A program made the position numbers and the translations under genes. 64,000 nucleotides of DNA from Halocaridina rubra. Lineage: Eukaryota > Arthropoda > Malacostraca > Decapoda > Atyidae. This document shows positions 1 to 9,358 of the stretch, piece by piece. A model generated the notes under the pieces. That model did not search any database, was not told the origin of the DNA, and was given only the letters and a program-made list of their open reading frames with translations. The stretch is taken from contig JAXCGZ010011579.1 in NCBI GenBank assembly GCA_037179515.1, positions 1 to 64,000 of the forward strand, read 5' to 3'. Numbering within the stretch: position 1 is the first letter of the stretch; every line of letters begins with the position of its first letter.

Positions 1-625
1 ACACCCTTAAAATTATAGATAACAGCAAGCAACGTAAATTTTTATGAAAGTGATAGATAAAATTACGGTGAATGAGGTGATAATGACGTGACATACATAC
101 TCATTTACAATTATTTTTTCGTTTATGTACTGTATAAACCCTCCCTGCACTGTTAAAAAAACACCCTTTACATTATAAATAACAGCAAGCAACGTAAATT
201 TTTATGAAAGTGATAGATAAAATTACGGTGAATGAGGTGATAATGACGTGACATACATACTCATTTACAATTATTTTTTCGTTTATGTACTGTATAAACC
301 CTCCCTGCACTGTTAAAAAAAACACCCTTAAAATTATAGATAACAGCAAGCAACGTAAATTTTTATGAAAGTGATAGATAAAATTACGGTGAATGAGGTG
401 ATAATGACGTGACATACATACTCATTTACAATTATTTTTTCGTTTATGTACTGTATAAACCCTCCCTGCACTGTTAAAAAAACACCCTTTACATTATAAA
501 TAACAGCAAGCAACATAAATTTTTATGAAAGTGATAGATAAAATTACGGTGAATGAGGTGATAATGATGTGACATACATTTGTATATGATAGGTAAACTT
601 ACCGTGAATGAGGTGATGATCATCA
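1..625. repeat. Tandem repeat, ~160-bp unit, ~3.6 copies (3' side of Tigger transposase)
   Basis: Copies start at 1, 161, 322 and 482, each opening with ACACCCTT and carrying a conserved TAACAGCAAGCAAC block. Alternate copies share small variants (TTAAAATTATAG in copies 1 and 3, TTTACATTATAA in copies 2 and 4). This implies that a two-unit block was duplicated as a 320-bp higher-order repeat. The last copy decays after about 580. The array lies downstream of the transposase stop and is non-coding; short open frames across it are artefacts of the repeat. Confidence 0.9.
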
Positions 626-649
626 TTCTCGACCCCGGAGGAAATTATT

Positions 650-2437
650 TCACAGCCAATAAAAGCTTTTTGGCTGCTTTTTGAGGGGGAAGAACATGGT
701 AATGGGGAGTTGCTGTTGTTGTTTCTTCATTTGTTGGAACATGGCATGGTAAGGAGTCATGGCATCGTCGAGAAAATTACAGAAGGTCACCGAACGAACC
801 ATATTTTCGTCATGTTCCTGCGAGAGTTGTTGGAGTGCTTTGTAATGTTCATACATGGCCGCCAAACGTTCGAGTGTAAGGCCAGGTTCTTCAGTTGGTT
901 TGTGCGATTCCTCAAGTTCTTCCTCTTCTTCACTCGCTGATTTCGTCATTTCATCCAAGTCTTCATCACTCAAAGGCTGCGAGTGGCAGTCAATCAGTTC
1001 ATTCACATCTTCAGGAGTCATATCTTTAAAGCCTTCTTCTCCTAGCAATGCAGCCAACTTCACAGCTTTCGCAACTGCCGCCTTCTGCACCTCGACAGGA
1101 GCAAATCCCTCGTAGTCGTGGATGATTTCGGGCCACAATTTCTTCCAGCTGGCATTGATTGTGGCCGACTTCATCTCTTTGATTGCTTTCTGAATATTTT
1201 GTAGGCATGTGGCAATCGTGTAATTACGCCAGTAAGTCTTCAATGAGAAGTCTTTGTCCGAATCCATGGAATCAACTAGGTTCGCCAGGGCATTTCGTGT
1301 GTATAGGGCCTTGAACGCACGAATAACGCCTTGATCCATAGGCTGAATCAGTGACGTCGTATTCGGTGGCAGGAACTCTACTTGAACACCGCCATATTGG
1401 AGCTTGGTTGCGTGGCCACCAGCATTATCCATCAAAAGAAGGACTTTAAATTCAAGGCCTTTTTCCATAAGATAAAGTTTTACCTGAGGGATAAAGCATT
1501 GGTAAAACCAGTCCAATGTGAGGCTTTTCGTGATCCAGGCCTTGGGGTTATGCATCCAATACACTGGCAGCAGATTCTTATTCTTGTTCTTCAAAGCCCT
1601 AGGGTTCTTTGACTTGTAGATAAGCCCAGGCTTTAACATGAATCCCGCAGCATTCCCGCACATGATGAGGGTAACGCGATCTTTGTGCGCTTTAAATCCC
1701 GGGGCTTTAGTTTCTTCCTTGAAGAGAAAAGTGCGGGATGGCATTCTCTTCCAAAATAACCCAGTCTCATCCATGTTGAAGACTTGCTCAGGAACATATT
1801 CCCCTTCGGCGATAATTTTCTTGAAGTCATTCTTGGCGTAATTTTCTGCGGCAGCTGTATCTGCAGAGGCAGCCTCGCCATAAACTGAAACGCTCTTTAG
1901 GCCATAGCGTTTTTGAAATCTGAAGAACCATCCCCTGCTAGCAACGAACGGTTGTATCCTCGATGGAGAATCGCTGGAGGGTCCTGGTTGTGGGTCGTCG
2001 ATATCTTCTTCTCTCCCCTCCTCTCCACGGTCGCCACTGTCGTCATCGGGTTCATTTGCAGTGAATGTCTCGTACAGCTTCTTTGCCTTTGTTTGTATGA
2101 TATTGGTGTCTAAGCTGATGTTTTTTTTTCTGCAATCAGCAATCCACAGGGCCAAAGCAGCTTCCATGCGCACTACTGCCTTATTGCGGGGTGATACGAG
2201 CCTCTTCGCCAATTTATTAAAAGAAATGCTCGCTGTTTTCCTGATCTTTGCCTCGTCCTTTTTTATGTAACGCACAGTAGATTCATTGAGGCCAAAATAG
2301 CGGCCGACATCCACAAACTTTTTTCCTTCTTTCAACATATCTAAGAGTTTCACTTTATCTACAATGGTTAACATTTTCCTTTGCCGCTTAGGCTCACTAC
2401 AAGAAGCCTTAGAAGATGAAGGATGCTTGGGAGGCAT
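650..2437 (-). CDS. Tigger transposase (TIGD1-like), intact
   Basis: A 595-aa transposase that should bind the element ends and catalyse cut-and-paste transposition in the nucleus. From the N-terminus: a basic segment and CENP-B-type helix-turn-helix (about residues 18-70), a Tc5/CENP-B second DNA-binding domain (about 85-195, ending near GWFFRFQKRYG), and a DDE domain. The catalytic Asp candidates are in FNMDETGLFW, LLLMDNAGGH and IQPMDQGVIRAF; the last two have about 30 residues between them, as in the Tigger/pogo DDD signature. An acidic, low-complexity tail follows. The frame is open up to 2506, but I place the start at 2437 (MPPKHPSSS), which begins the basic N-terminus typical of the family. 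No stops or frameshifts are seen. Domestication is possible, but the flanking terminus favours a mobile copy. Confidence 0.88.
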   Translation of the reverse strand: MPPKHPSSSKASCSEPKRQRKMLTIVDKVKLLDMLKEGKKFVDVGRYFGLNESTVRYIKKDEAKIRKTASISFNKLAKRLVSPRNKAVVRMEAALALWIADCRKKNISLDTNIIQTKAKKLYETFTANEPDDDSGDRGEEGREEDIDDPQPGPSSDSPSRIQPFVASRGWFFRFQKRYGLKSVSVYGEAASADTAAAENYAKNDFKKIIAEGEYVPEQVFNMDETGLFWKRMPSRTFLFKEETKAPGFKAHKDRVTLIMCGNAAGFMLKPGLIYKSKNPRALKNKNKNLLPVYWMHNPKAWITKSLTLDWFYQCFIPQVKLYLMEKGLEFKVLLLMDNAGGHATKLQYGGVQVEFLPPNTTSLIQPMDQGVIRAFKALYTRNALANLVDSMDSDKDFSLKTYWRNYTIATCLQNIQKAIKEMKSATINASWKKLWPEIIHDYEGFAPVEVQKAAVAKAVKLAALLGEEGFKDMTPEDVNELIDCHSQPLSDEDLDEMTKSASEEEEELEESHKPTEEPGLTLERLAAMYEHYKALQQLSQEHDENMVRSVTFCNFLDDAMTPYHAMFQQMKKQQQQLPITMFFPLKKQPKSFYWL

Positions 2438-2666
2438 TGCAAAGGTTTTAATATGCGAGTAAAAAAAATCACAAGCACGCAAGTGCCACGAGAACGGCGC
2501 ACACAAGAGTTAGACTGAGCGAGTGAGGCGGCACATTGGAAATTGGAGGGAAAAGCAAACTGCAATGAAAAAGCCAATCAGACCCCATGATACAGAAAAT
2601 ATTGAAAAACAATTCTGTGATTCGTTGCCTCCCGACCTTTCAGCCAATAGCATTCCATGAACTATC

Positions 2667-3380
2667 TCACGTAGGTGAGAGCCTTTTCGTTTCCAAAACG
2701 TTGATAGCGGTATTGTATTTTACATGGAGAAATACTGTTAGTACTTTATGTTTTTTATTATTTTTTACTGTTTTATTATTCTTAGGCTAGGAAATACTTG
2801 TTTTATCAATAAAATAATGAAAATTTTAATATTCACTAGGTCACGTGGGTGAGAGCCTTTTCGTTTTCCGAAACGTTGATAGCGGTATCGTATTTTACAT
2901 GGTAAAAGTACTTTTAGTACTTTATATGTTTTTTTTTTATTATTTTTTACTGTTTTATTATTCTTAGGCTAGGAAATACTTGTTTTATCAATAAAATAAT
3001 GAAAATTTTAATATTCACTGGGTCACGTAGGTGAGAGCCTTTGCGTTTTCCGAAACACTGACACCGGTATCGTATTTTACGTGGTGCAATACTGTTTACT
3101 ATTTTTTGCTGTTTTATTGTTCTTAGGCTAAGAAATACGTTTTTTTTTATCAATAAAATCATGAAACTACTGGAAATATAAATATATATGCTAGCTCACG
3201 TAGCTGTGACCCCAATACATTGTACGCTATCGGACACTGTTTTTGTACTGTGAGTTATACTGTACGTACGTATATCTAAATTTATGTTTTTTACTATTTT
3301 TTTACTGTTTTATTATTCGTAGGCTGGGAAATAATTTTTTTTTATCAATTAAATAATGAAAAAAAAAATTCAATAAAAAA
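2667..3380. repeat. Tandem repeat, ~175-bp unit, ~4 copies (5' side of Tigger)
   Basis: Units start with TCACGT at 2667, 2841, 3023 and 3196. Each carries a CCGAAACG-type motif, a TTTTACTGTTTTATTATTC block and an AATAAAAT block. The array lies between the transposase start and the terminal repeat, a subterminal position where transposase-binding repeats can occur. That role is inference. The same unit recurs at 13.9-14.6 kb in a Tigger remnant. Confidence 0.85.
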
Positions 3381-3470
3381 AATGAAAATACTGAAATTTT
3401 TTTTTTCAATATTTTAATATTTTTGCGTATACCCATAAAATAAAATAATAATTTATCCAAAAAAAAAAAC

Positions 3471-3523
3471 CGCGATAGAGTGAGACCGCGAACCAAGAAG
3501 CGCGATACAGCGGGGTATTACTG
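3471..3523 (-). repeat. Tigger terminal inverted repeat (5' end)
   Basis: On the minus strand the end reads CAGTAATACCCCGCTGTATC followed by GCG-rich spacing (GCGCTTC, GCGGTCTC, CTATCGCGG). This resembles the general layout of Tigger ends, which begin CAG and repeat GCG motifs. TA follows at 3524-3525. The matching end would be outside the window. Confidence 0.75.
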
Positions 3524-3525
3524 TA

Positions 3526-4358
3526 ATTGCTTATGTTGCCTTCAAGATTTGTGGTCCAGATATGATTGATTAGAGATGCACTATTTCAGTTACTCTCGTA
3601 GGTTTAGTAGTTAGTGGAAAGCAGCCATGTGAATACATTATGTTTATAAAATCAGTTACTCTTTAATCATTTGTTTTAAACAAATCTAAGTTCCAATCAC
3701 CAAATAAATAAATGGTTTTGTACTTTTTTCTTGCTACAAAATCAAATACTTTCAGTAGAGCTCCAAGGAATTCGGGCATGTTCCCCTTCGGTGGTCTATA
3801 TACAGATGCGAAGAAGCAATTTTCCTTACCGTTATGTACCTGTACACTAACACATTCAATGAATCGTTCCATCATACTGCACTCCTTTATAACACTCGAG
3901 CTATACTTATTTGCTACATACATACATACACCTCCATCTTTCCTGTCTCTGTTCTGAGTGTACATATTATAACCTGTTATATTATACAATGATTCAATAT
4001 CATTATCCAGCCTAGTCTCCAAAAAACCCATTACATCACATATATTATTTTCTGTTCAACATTGATCAACAAATATTTGAAGATTATTTGCAAGACTTCT
4101 AATGTTCATGCACAAAACTGATTTATTTAAATTTGAATAAAGTTCATTTAAGTATATATAAATTGAAAAAGTGCTGGTTGCATTTCTCATATTATTCAAA
4201 AACATATCTATTTCATTATCTAGATCAAGTGGGTTAAATATCATCTTATCAAGCTCTTTGATACATAAGTAATTTGGAAGTACTTTGTCGTTGTTTGTAA
4301 GCCTTATAAGTTCATCGTCACTGATGGAATAGTATGGAAGGTATCTATTTACAGCCAT
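3526..4358 (-). pseudogene. Non-LTR retrotransposon ORF2 fragment: endonuclease (EEP) domain
   Basis: The N-terminal part of a LINE ORF2 carrying an exonuclease/endonuclease/phosphatase domain, which nicks target DNA. It starts with an acidic leader (4056-4358) ending in VLCMNIRSLANNLQ, a typical LINE endonuclease opening. It shifts frame near 4055 and continues through FLETRLDNDIE, DGGVCMYVANKY, SVYRPPKGN and LFGDWNLDLF. Beyond an in-frame stop near 3663 it still reads recognisably (GCFPLTTKPTRVTE, then IWTTNLEGN) to about 3541. The stops and frameshift make it a pseudogene. The Tigger element at 1-3523 is inserted in its downstream part. The clade looks CR1/L2-like but is not resolved, and it differs from the abundant CR1 family elsewhere here. 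Confidence 0.75.
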
Positions 4359-4384
4359 GATGAAGAAATAAATTACACTATTTT

Positions 4385-5291
4385 TATATTTACTGACTTA
4401 CAAGTTACCAGTGTGGCTGATAGAGACTTCGAGGGGTTCAAGCAGGAAACAGCTGTTAATATGGTGAATGAGATTGTGGCCACAGGCAAAAGTTTGGGCT
4501 TGGAGATCAACGAGGAGGATGTGGAGGAGCTGGTGGAGAACCACAAACAAGAATTCACAACCGAAGAATTGATCTAGTTTCAATGTGAACAGGTGAAGAC
4601 TATCCAAGATGAGCCATTAGTGGAGGAGGGCGGTGAGGGGGTAAAGGTTTCAGGTGAAAAGTTTAAAGAAATTCTTAGCAAATAGAGTGATGTGCAGGCT
4701 TCCATTGAGACTCATTACCCAGACAAAATTGTCAGCAACAGAGTAGTGAACATTTTAAATAACAATGTGAAGTATCATTTCATAAAAGATTATCAAGAAA
4801 AAATAAGACATATTTCTCTGGATCGTTTTCTTGCGCCAATATCAGCCAGAGAACCACCTTCCAAGAGAGAACATATGTGCAGAGAGAAAACACGAGAAAT
4901 ACAACCAGTACCTGAACAGTTGCCAGACGTTTTTATGGGAGGGGACTCTTCTTCAAAGGGGCAGTTCTCCCCCCTCCTCCTCCCCCTCGCCCCCTCCACC
5001 ATCCATGTGTGCCACAACTATCAACCACAAAGGTAAATACTGTACCATGTTTTATTAGTACAGTAAAATATACTATGCAACATTGATTTATAATTAAGGT
5101 TATCCTTTAAATAATAAGTTCTTTTAACATAAAATACCCATAAAAAATTAATAGGTATATTTCTGGGGCTGGGGAATGGATTAATTGGATTTACAATAAT
5201 TTCAATGGGAAAAATTGTTCCGAGTTAAGAACATTTCTACTCACGAATGGGGTTAAGGAACGGATAAAGTTCGTGACTAGAGATACCACTG

Positions 5292-5292
<1 letters not shown>
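4385..5292 (+). pseudogene. Tigger transposase C-terminal fragment plus 3' end
   Basis: The 3' third of a TIGD1-like transposon. The frame begins around VADRDFEGFKQETA and continues with LEINEEDVEELVENHKQEFTTEEL, broken by a stop at about 4575. It resumes (4580-4683, stop at 4683) and then reads 4692-5036 with SLDRFLAPISAREPPSKRE and LPDVFMGGDSSSKG, the serine-rich tail usual for this group. The catalytic domain is missing. The fragment runs to a terminal repeat ending at 5292 (minus reading CAGTGGTATCTCTAGTCACG). It is unrelated in sequence to the ends of the Tigger at 1-3523, so it is a different subfamily. Confidence 0.7.
5173..5292. repeat. Tigger-like terminal inverted repeat (second subfamily)
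   Basis: The end reads inward, on the minus strand, as CAGTGGTATCTCTAGTCACG followed by a TCCGTTCCTTAACCCC stretch. TA (5292-5293) follows the CACTG terminus. The partner end is not present, which fits the truncated transposase fragment to its left. Confidence 0.6.
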
Positions 5293-5296
<4 letters not shown>

Positions 5297-5387
<91 letters not shown>

Positions 5388-5388
5388 A
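5297..5388. repeat. (TA)n microsatellite with (CA)n tail
   Basis: An uninterrupted TA run to about 5376 is followed by ACACACACACA. It separates the Tigger end from the CR1 copy. Open frames across it (IYIYIY) are artefacts. Confidence 0.97.
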
Positions 5389-5394
5389 ATACAG

Positions 5395-6095
5395 ATCAGG
5401 GGATGCAGACTCATTAAGATTGCTGTACACAAATGCTGTTGGGGTAGCTGGTTAGGCAGTAGAATTAAAGGAGAGGATTCACTACAGTAAAGCAGATATA
5501 GTAGCGGTTACAGAGACTAAGATAAGTGAGATTATAAACAGTGTCATTGTTTTTCCAAAGGGCTTCAGTATATTAATGGATGAAAGATCTTAGAGGACTG
5601 GTGGAAATATAGTATTGCTCATAAGTGAAAGATTTCAGGTTGAAGAAATAAACTTTGCTATAGAAAGTGAGTTCAAGGAATTTCTTGTTGCTCGCATAAA
5701 TACCGGGTCCGAGAGCATTATGAAAAATGTTGAATATATCCCACCAAGGAACCAACATAGGATAGAAATTTATAATGAAAGTCATATAGGTACCATCAAA
5801 GTCATAACACAGTTGTTAGCATTGTACAGGAGAGAAAATGCAGGATTTTGATTATGAGAGATTTTAATCATAGAGACACTGATTGAATAAATCTTGACCT
5901 GCACTGTGTGAAGGAATCATTCAGGGGAAGATTCCTAAATTGCATACAAGGAAATTTCCTACACCAACAAGTACTGGAACCAACGAGCAACAGGGGTTGG
6001 AAACAGCCATTGCGGCTTGATCTAGTATTCACAGATAATGTGTTGGAGATTGAAAAAATTGAGTATGAACCATCTATTGGAAAGGGTAACTACTG
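5395..6095 (+). pseudogene. CR1 LINE, old copy part 1: endonuclease domain
   Basis: A decayed EEP endonuclease region of the CR1-type LINE that dominates the window. Recognisable pieces are LLYTNAVG, VELKERIHYSKADIVAVTETKISE, then a frame at 5615-5851, and LDLVFTDNVLEIEKIEYEP near 6020-6070. Several stops and frameshifts are present. The copy is interrupted at about 6096 by a minus-strand CR1 and resumes at 8037 with VIEDLLPESRGTE. In intact relatives (for example at 17,300) those two segments are separated by only about a dozen bases. Confidence 0.75.
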
Positions 6096-8036
6096 TGTGA
6101 TTACCTAATTGTGATTACCTAATTGTGTTTACGGGAAAGAGCCCAAAGCTCGTATCTTCCCGTCTCCTCATCGGTTTCATTTTAGACTTAGTGATACTTA
6201 TCATACCTGTCCTTAAAACTATGGATTGAGATCGCATTAACTACCTCCTCGCTTAGCGAATTCCAATTATCAACTACTCTTACACTGAAAAAGTATTTCC
6301 TTACATCCTGCAAAGAAGTTTTCTTACGAAGCTTCAAACTATGACCTCTAGTTCTAGAGCCAGCCATATCAAAATATCGATCCCTATCCACTCTATCATA
6401 ACCATGAAGGAATTTAAAGACTGTCACCATATCCCGCCTCACTCTAATAGCTTCGAGTGATGGCAAGTCTAATTCCCTCAGCCTCTCATCATAACTGAGA
6501 TTGCGTATTTCTGGCACCAGTTTTGTGGCATGTCTTTGAACTTTTTCAAGCTTATCTATGTGCTTTTTCAAGTGCGGATTCCAAAAGGGGGCTGCATATT
6601 CGAGTTTTGGCCTCACATAGGTTACATAAATATTTCTGAACATTTCCTTGTCCATGTGCCTGAAGGCTACCCTTACATTTGATGAGAATGCATATGCTGC
6701 CCTTACTATGCCATTTATATGTATTTCTGGAGACAAATCTGCCAGTATGTTTACTCCTAGATCTCTCTCATTTTCTGTCTCTTGAAGTTGTACTCCAGCC
6801 ACCGAGTAGTCAAGCTTGGGCCTTCTTGCACTTGTACCCATTCTCATTACCTTACATTTTGAAGTATTGAATTTCATTAGCCACTTTTCTGACCACTCAT
6901 GCAGATTATTTAGATCCTCCTGAAGTTCTCTACCATTGTTCTCGTTTCCTACTTTCTTCACAATCTTTGCATCATCTGCAAACATATTCATGAATGAATT
7001 TACAGACTCTGGTAGGTCATTTACATATACAAGGAACAAAAGTGGCCCTAAAACTGAACCCTGTGGAACTCCACTACTAACTCTTCTCCATTCAGACACT
7101 GAGTGTCTTACTCTAACCCTCTGTTCCCTTCCTTCTAAGTAAGTTTTTATCCATTCCAAAACATTTCCACCTATTCTAGCCATTGATTGCAGCTTCCTAA
7201 TTAGTCTCCCATGTGGAACAGTGTCAAACGCTTTCTGGAAGTCTAGGAATATGCAATCTGCCCAGCCCTCTCTTTCCTGTAAGATTTGGCTTACCTCATC
7301 ATAAAATTCTAATAAGTTTCTTACTGTTGATCTACCTTCTCTGAAGCCATGTTGCCTCACTGACAAAAAGTTGAAGGATTCCAAGTGAAGAGAGATATGT
7401 TTCCTTAGTAGTTTCTCCATAACTTTGCAAACTATGCTGGTCAAGGAAACTGGTCTATAGTTCAGAGCCGTATCCCTCCTTCCCTTTTTGAAGATAGGTA
7501 TCACATTTGCTTGTTTCCAGCATCTTGGAATCTCCCCCGACTCCAGTGACTCCTTAAATATGATACTTAGTGCCACTGATATTGTGTTTGCGAATTTTTT
7601 AAGCATATGAGTGGATATGTCATCAGGATCTGTAGCTTTATGAACATCTAAATCCATCAGCGCTTTGCATACCTCTGTGGCTGTAAGGTTGATGTTCTCT
7701 AATGCCGGCCCTTGAGCTTCTATCACTGCAATCTGAGGGGGTGGGGTATTTTCTACTGTAAATACTGACTGAAACTCCTTGTTCAATTCTTTGCAGATCT
7801 CTTCATCCGTCTCAGTGATGCTTCCATCCGCTCTCTTTAGCCTTAAAACCTGTTCTTTTACCTTCAGTTTTCCTCTGATAAAGCTGTGGAAAAGCTTGGG
7901 ATTTTCTTTAGCCTTCCTGGTGATGTCCCTCTCATAGTCTCTCTCTGCCTCTCTCCTTTTACTTAGGTAGTCATTTCTTGCTCTTTTGTAGGTTTGCCAG
8001 GCATTTATGTTTTTTCTCCTCCTATACCTTTTCTAG
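6096..8036 (-). mobile_element. CR1 LINE, young 5'-truncated copy nested in the older copy
   Basis: It ends at its 3' side (6096-6125) in two copies of a 14-bp motif, CACAATTAGGTAAT, rather than poly(A). A short 3' tandem repeat in place of poly(A) is the hallmark of CR1 elements. The 5' boundary near 8035 is an abrupt truncation within the region before the RT domain, as usual for target-primed reverse transcription. It lies in reverse orientation inside the old copy at 5395-6095 / 8037-9358. Confidence 0.85.
6188..8034 (-). CDS. CR1 LINE ORF2 C-terminal part: reverse transcriptase, open frame without start
   Basis: About 615 open codons of a 5'-truncated ORF2; there is no native start because upstream sequence is missing. 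From the N-terminus: a basic linker (YKRARNDYLSKRREAERDYE), RT motifs (GPDDIS, IPIFKKG, YRPVSLTS), motif A IFLDFQKAFDTVPHG, motif [15 protein letters not shown], catalytic FADDAKIV, and the thumb KFNTSKCKVMRMG. A C-terminal domain follows with YVRPKLEYAAPFWNP, LDLPSLEAIRVRRDM and VDNWNSLSEEVVNA, which closely parallels the CR1 C-terminus of vertebrates. An intact active site and no stops indicate a recent insertion, but without an endonuclease this copy cannot be autonomous. Confidence 0.85.
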
Positions 8037-9358
8037 TGTATCATTGAGGATCTTCTGCCTGAAAGTAGAGGCACTGAGAGGGACATGAAGAGGGACTATC
8101 CAAAAGGAGATTACACCAAAATTAATGAGCTTTTTGCAGTTATTGACTGGCAGACCTAATTTACCAACTCAGCCAAAGAGGTATGCAAACAGCTGATGGA
8201 GTTTGTTGCCCATAAAGCTACAGGTCCTGATAGTATATCCCCTTATGTACTTAAGAAAGCGCTAAAGCAATATCGGTGGCACTAAGTAGCATATTTGAAA
8301 AGTTGCTAAAATCAGGGGAGATTCCAAGATGCTGGAAACAAGCAAACGTGGTACCTATCTTTAAAAAGGGAAGAAGCAATACAGCTCTAACCTTTAGGCC
8401 TATTTCCTTGACAAGCATAGTTTGCAAAGTTATGGAGAAACTACTAAGAAAACAGATCACTCTTCACTTGGATCTCCTTCAACCTTTTGTCAGTGAGACA
8501 ACATGGCTTCAGAGAAGATAGATCAATAGGAACAAACTTATGAGAATTTTATGATGAGCAACCCGAATCTTAGAGGAAAGAGAGGGCAAGGCAGATTTCA
8601 TATTCCTAGACTTCCAGAAGGCAGTTGATACGGTCCCACATGGGAGACTTATTAAGAAGCTGCAAGTAACGGCAAGAATAAGTGGAAATGCTTTGGAAAT
8701 GATAAAAAACTTACTTAGAAGGAAGGGAACAGAGCGTTAGGGTACGACACTCAGTGTCTGAATGGAGAAGGGTCAGTAGTGGAGTTCCACAAGGTTCAGT
8801 TTTAGGGTCACTTTTGTTCCTTGTATATGTAAATGACCTAGCAGAATTTTCAAATTAATTCATGAATATGTTTGCAGATGATGCAAAGATTATGAAGAAA
8901 GTAAGAGACGAGAACAATGGTAGAGAACTTCAGGAAGACCTAAATTGTCTGCATGAGAGATCAGAAGAGTGGCTAATGATACTCAATATTTCAAAATGTA
9001 AGGTAATGAGAATGGGTACAAGTGCAAGAAGCCCCAAGCTTGACTACTCGGTGGCAACTGTACAAATTAAAGAGACAGAGAATGAGAGAGATCTTTGAGT
9101 AAACATACTGACAAATTTGTCTCCATATAAGCATATAAATGGCATAGTAAGGGCAGCATATGCTTTCTTAGCAAATGTAAGGGTAGTCTTTAGATGCATA
9201 TGTAAAATCAACACTTGAAAAAGCACATAATTAAGCTTAAAAAAGTTTAAAGACATGTCACAAAAGTGGTGCCAGAAATACACAGTCTCAGTTATGAGAA
9301 GAGGCTGAGGGAATTTGACTTACCAATCCTCGAAGCTAGAAGAATGAGGGGGATATGG
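8037..9358 (+). pseudogene. CR1 LINE, old copy part 2: RT domain, degenerate
   Basis: Continuation of the old copy after the nested insertion, with many stops and frameshifts. Recognisable pieces: RGTERDMKRDYPKGDY at 8060-8110, KKGRSNTALTFRPISLTS (8370-8420), TYLEGREQ near 8700, [18 protein letters not shown] sequence around 8775, and MFADDAKIMKKVRDEN (8868-8910). It ends abruptly at about 9358 within the RLRG-type segment, where another CR1 fragment begins. Confidence 0.75.

Larger units (their letters stand above)
1..3523 (-). mobile_element. Tigger-type (Tc1/mariner superfamily) DNA transposon, left end outside window
   Basis: A cut-and-paste transposon read on the minus strand. It consists of a 5' terminal inverted repeat ending at 3523, a tandem-repeat array (2667-3380), an intact transposase gene (650-2437) and a second tandem array (1-625). 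The terminus reads CAGTAATACCCCGCTGTATC inward and is followed by TA at 3524-3525, the target dinucleotide expected for this superfamily. The opposite terminus lies to the left of base 1, so total length is unknown. The element interrupts a LINE endonuclease fragment whose open frames resume at 3526. An intact transposase and recognisable terminus suggest recent activity. Confidence 0.85.

Noticed and set aside
1..625. CRISPR-like array
   Set aside because: Units are adjacent 160-bp tandem repeats without unique spacers, next to a eukaryotic transposase.
650..2506. Host gene (domesticated TIGD1-like) rather than a transposon
   Set aside because: A Tigger-type terminus with a TA target site lies 1 kb upstream and subterminal arrays surround the gene, which favours a mobile copy; domestication cannot be fully excluded.
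5273..5490. Open frames of IYIYIY repeats in both strands at (TA)n arrays (also 11.5-12.0, 45.8-46.4 and 52.2-52.6 kb)
   Set aside because: Direct translation of alternating TA; no coding signal.
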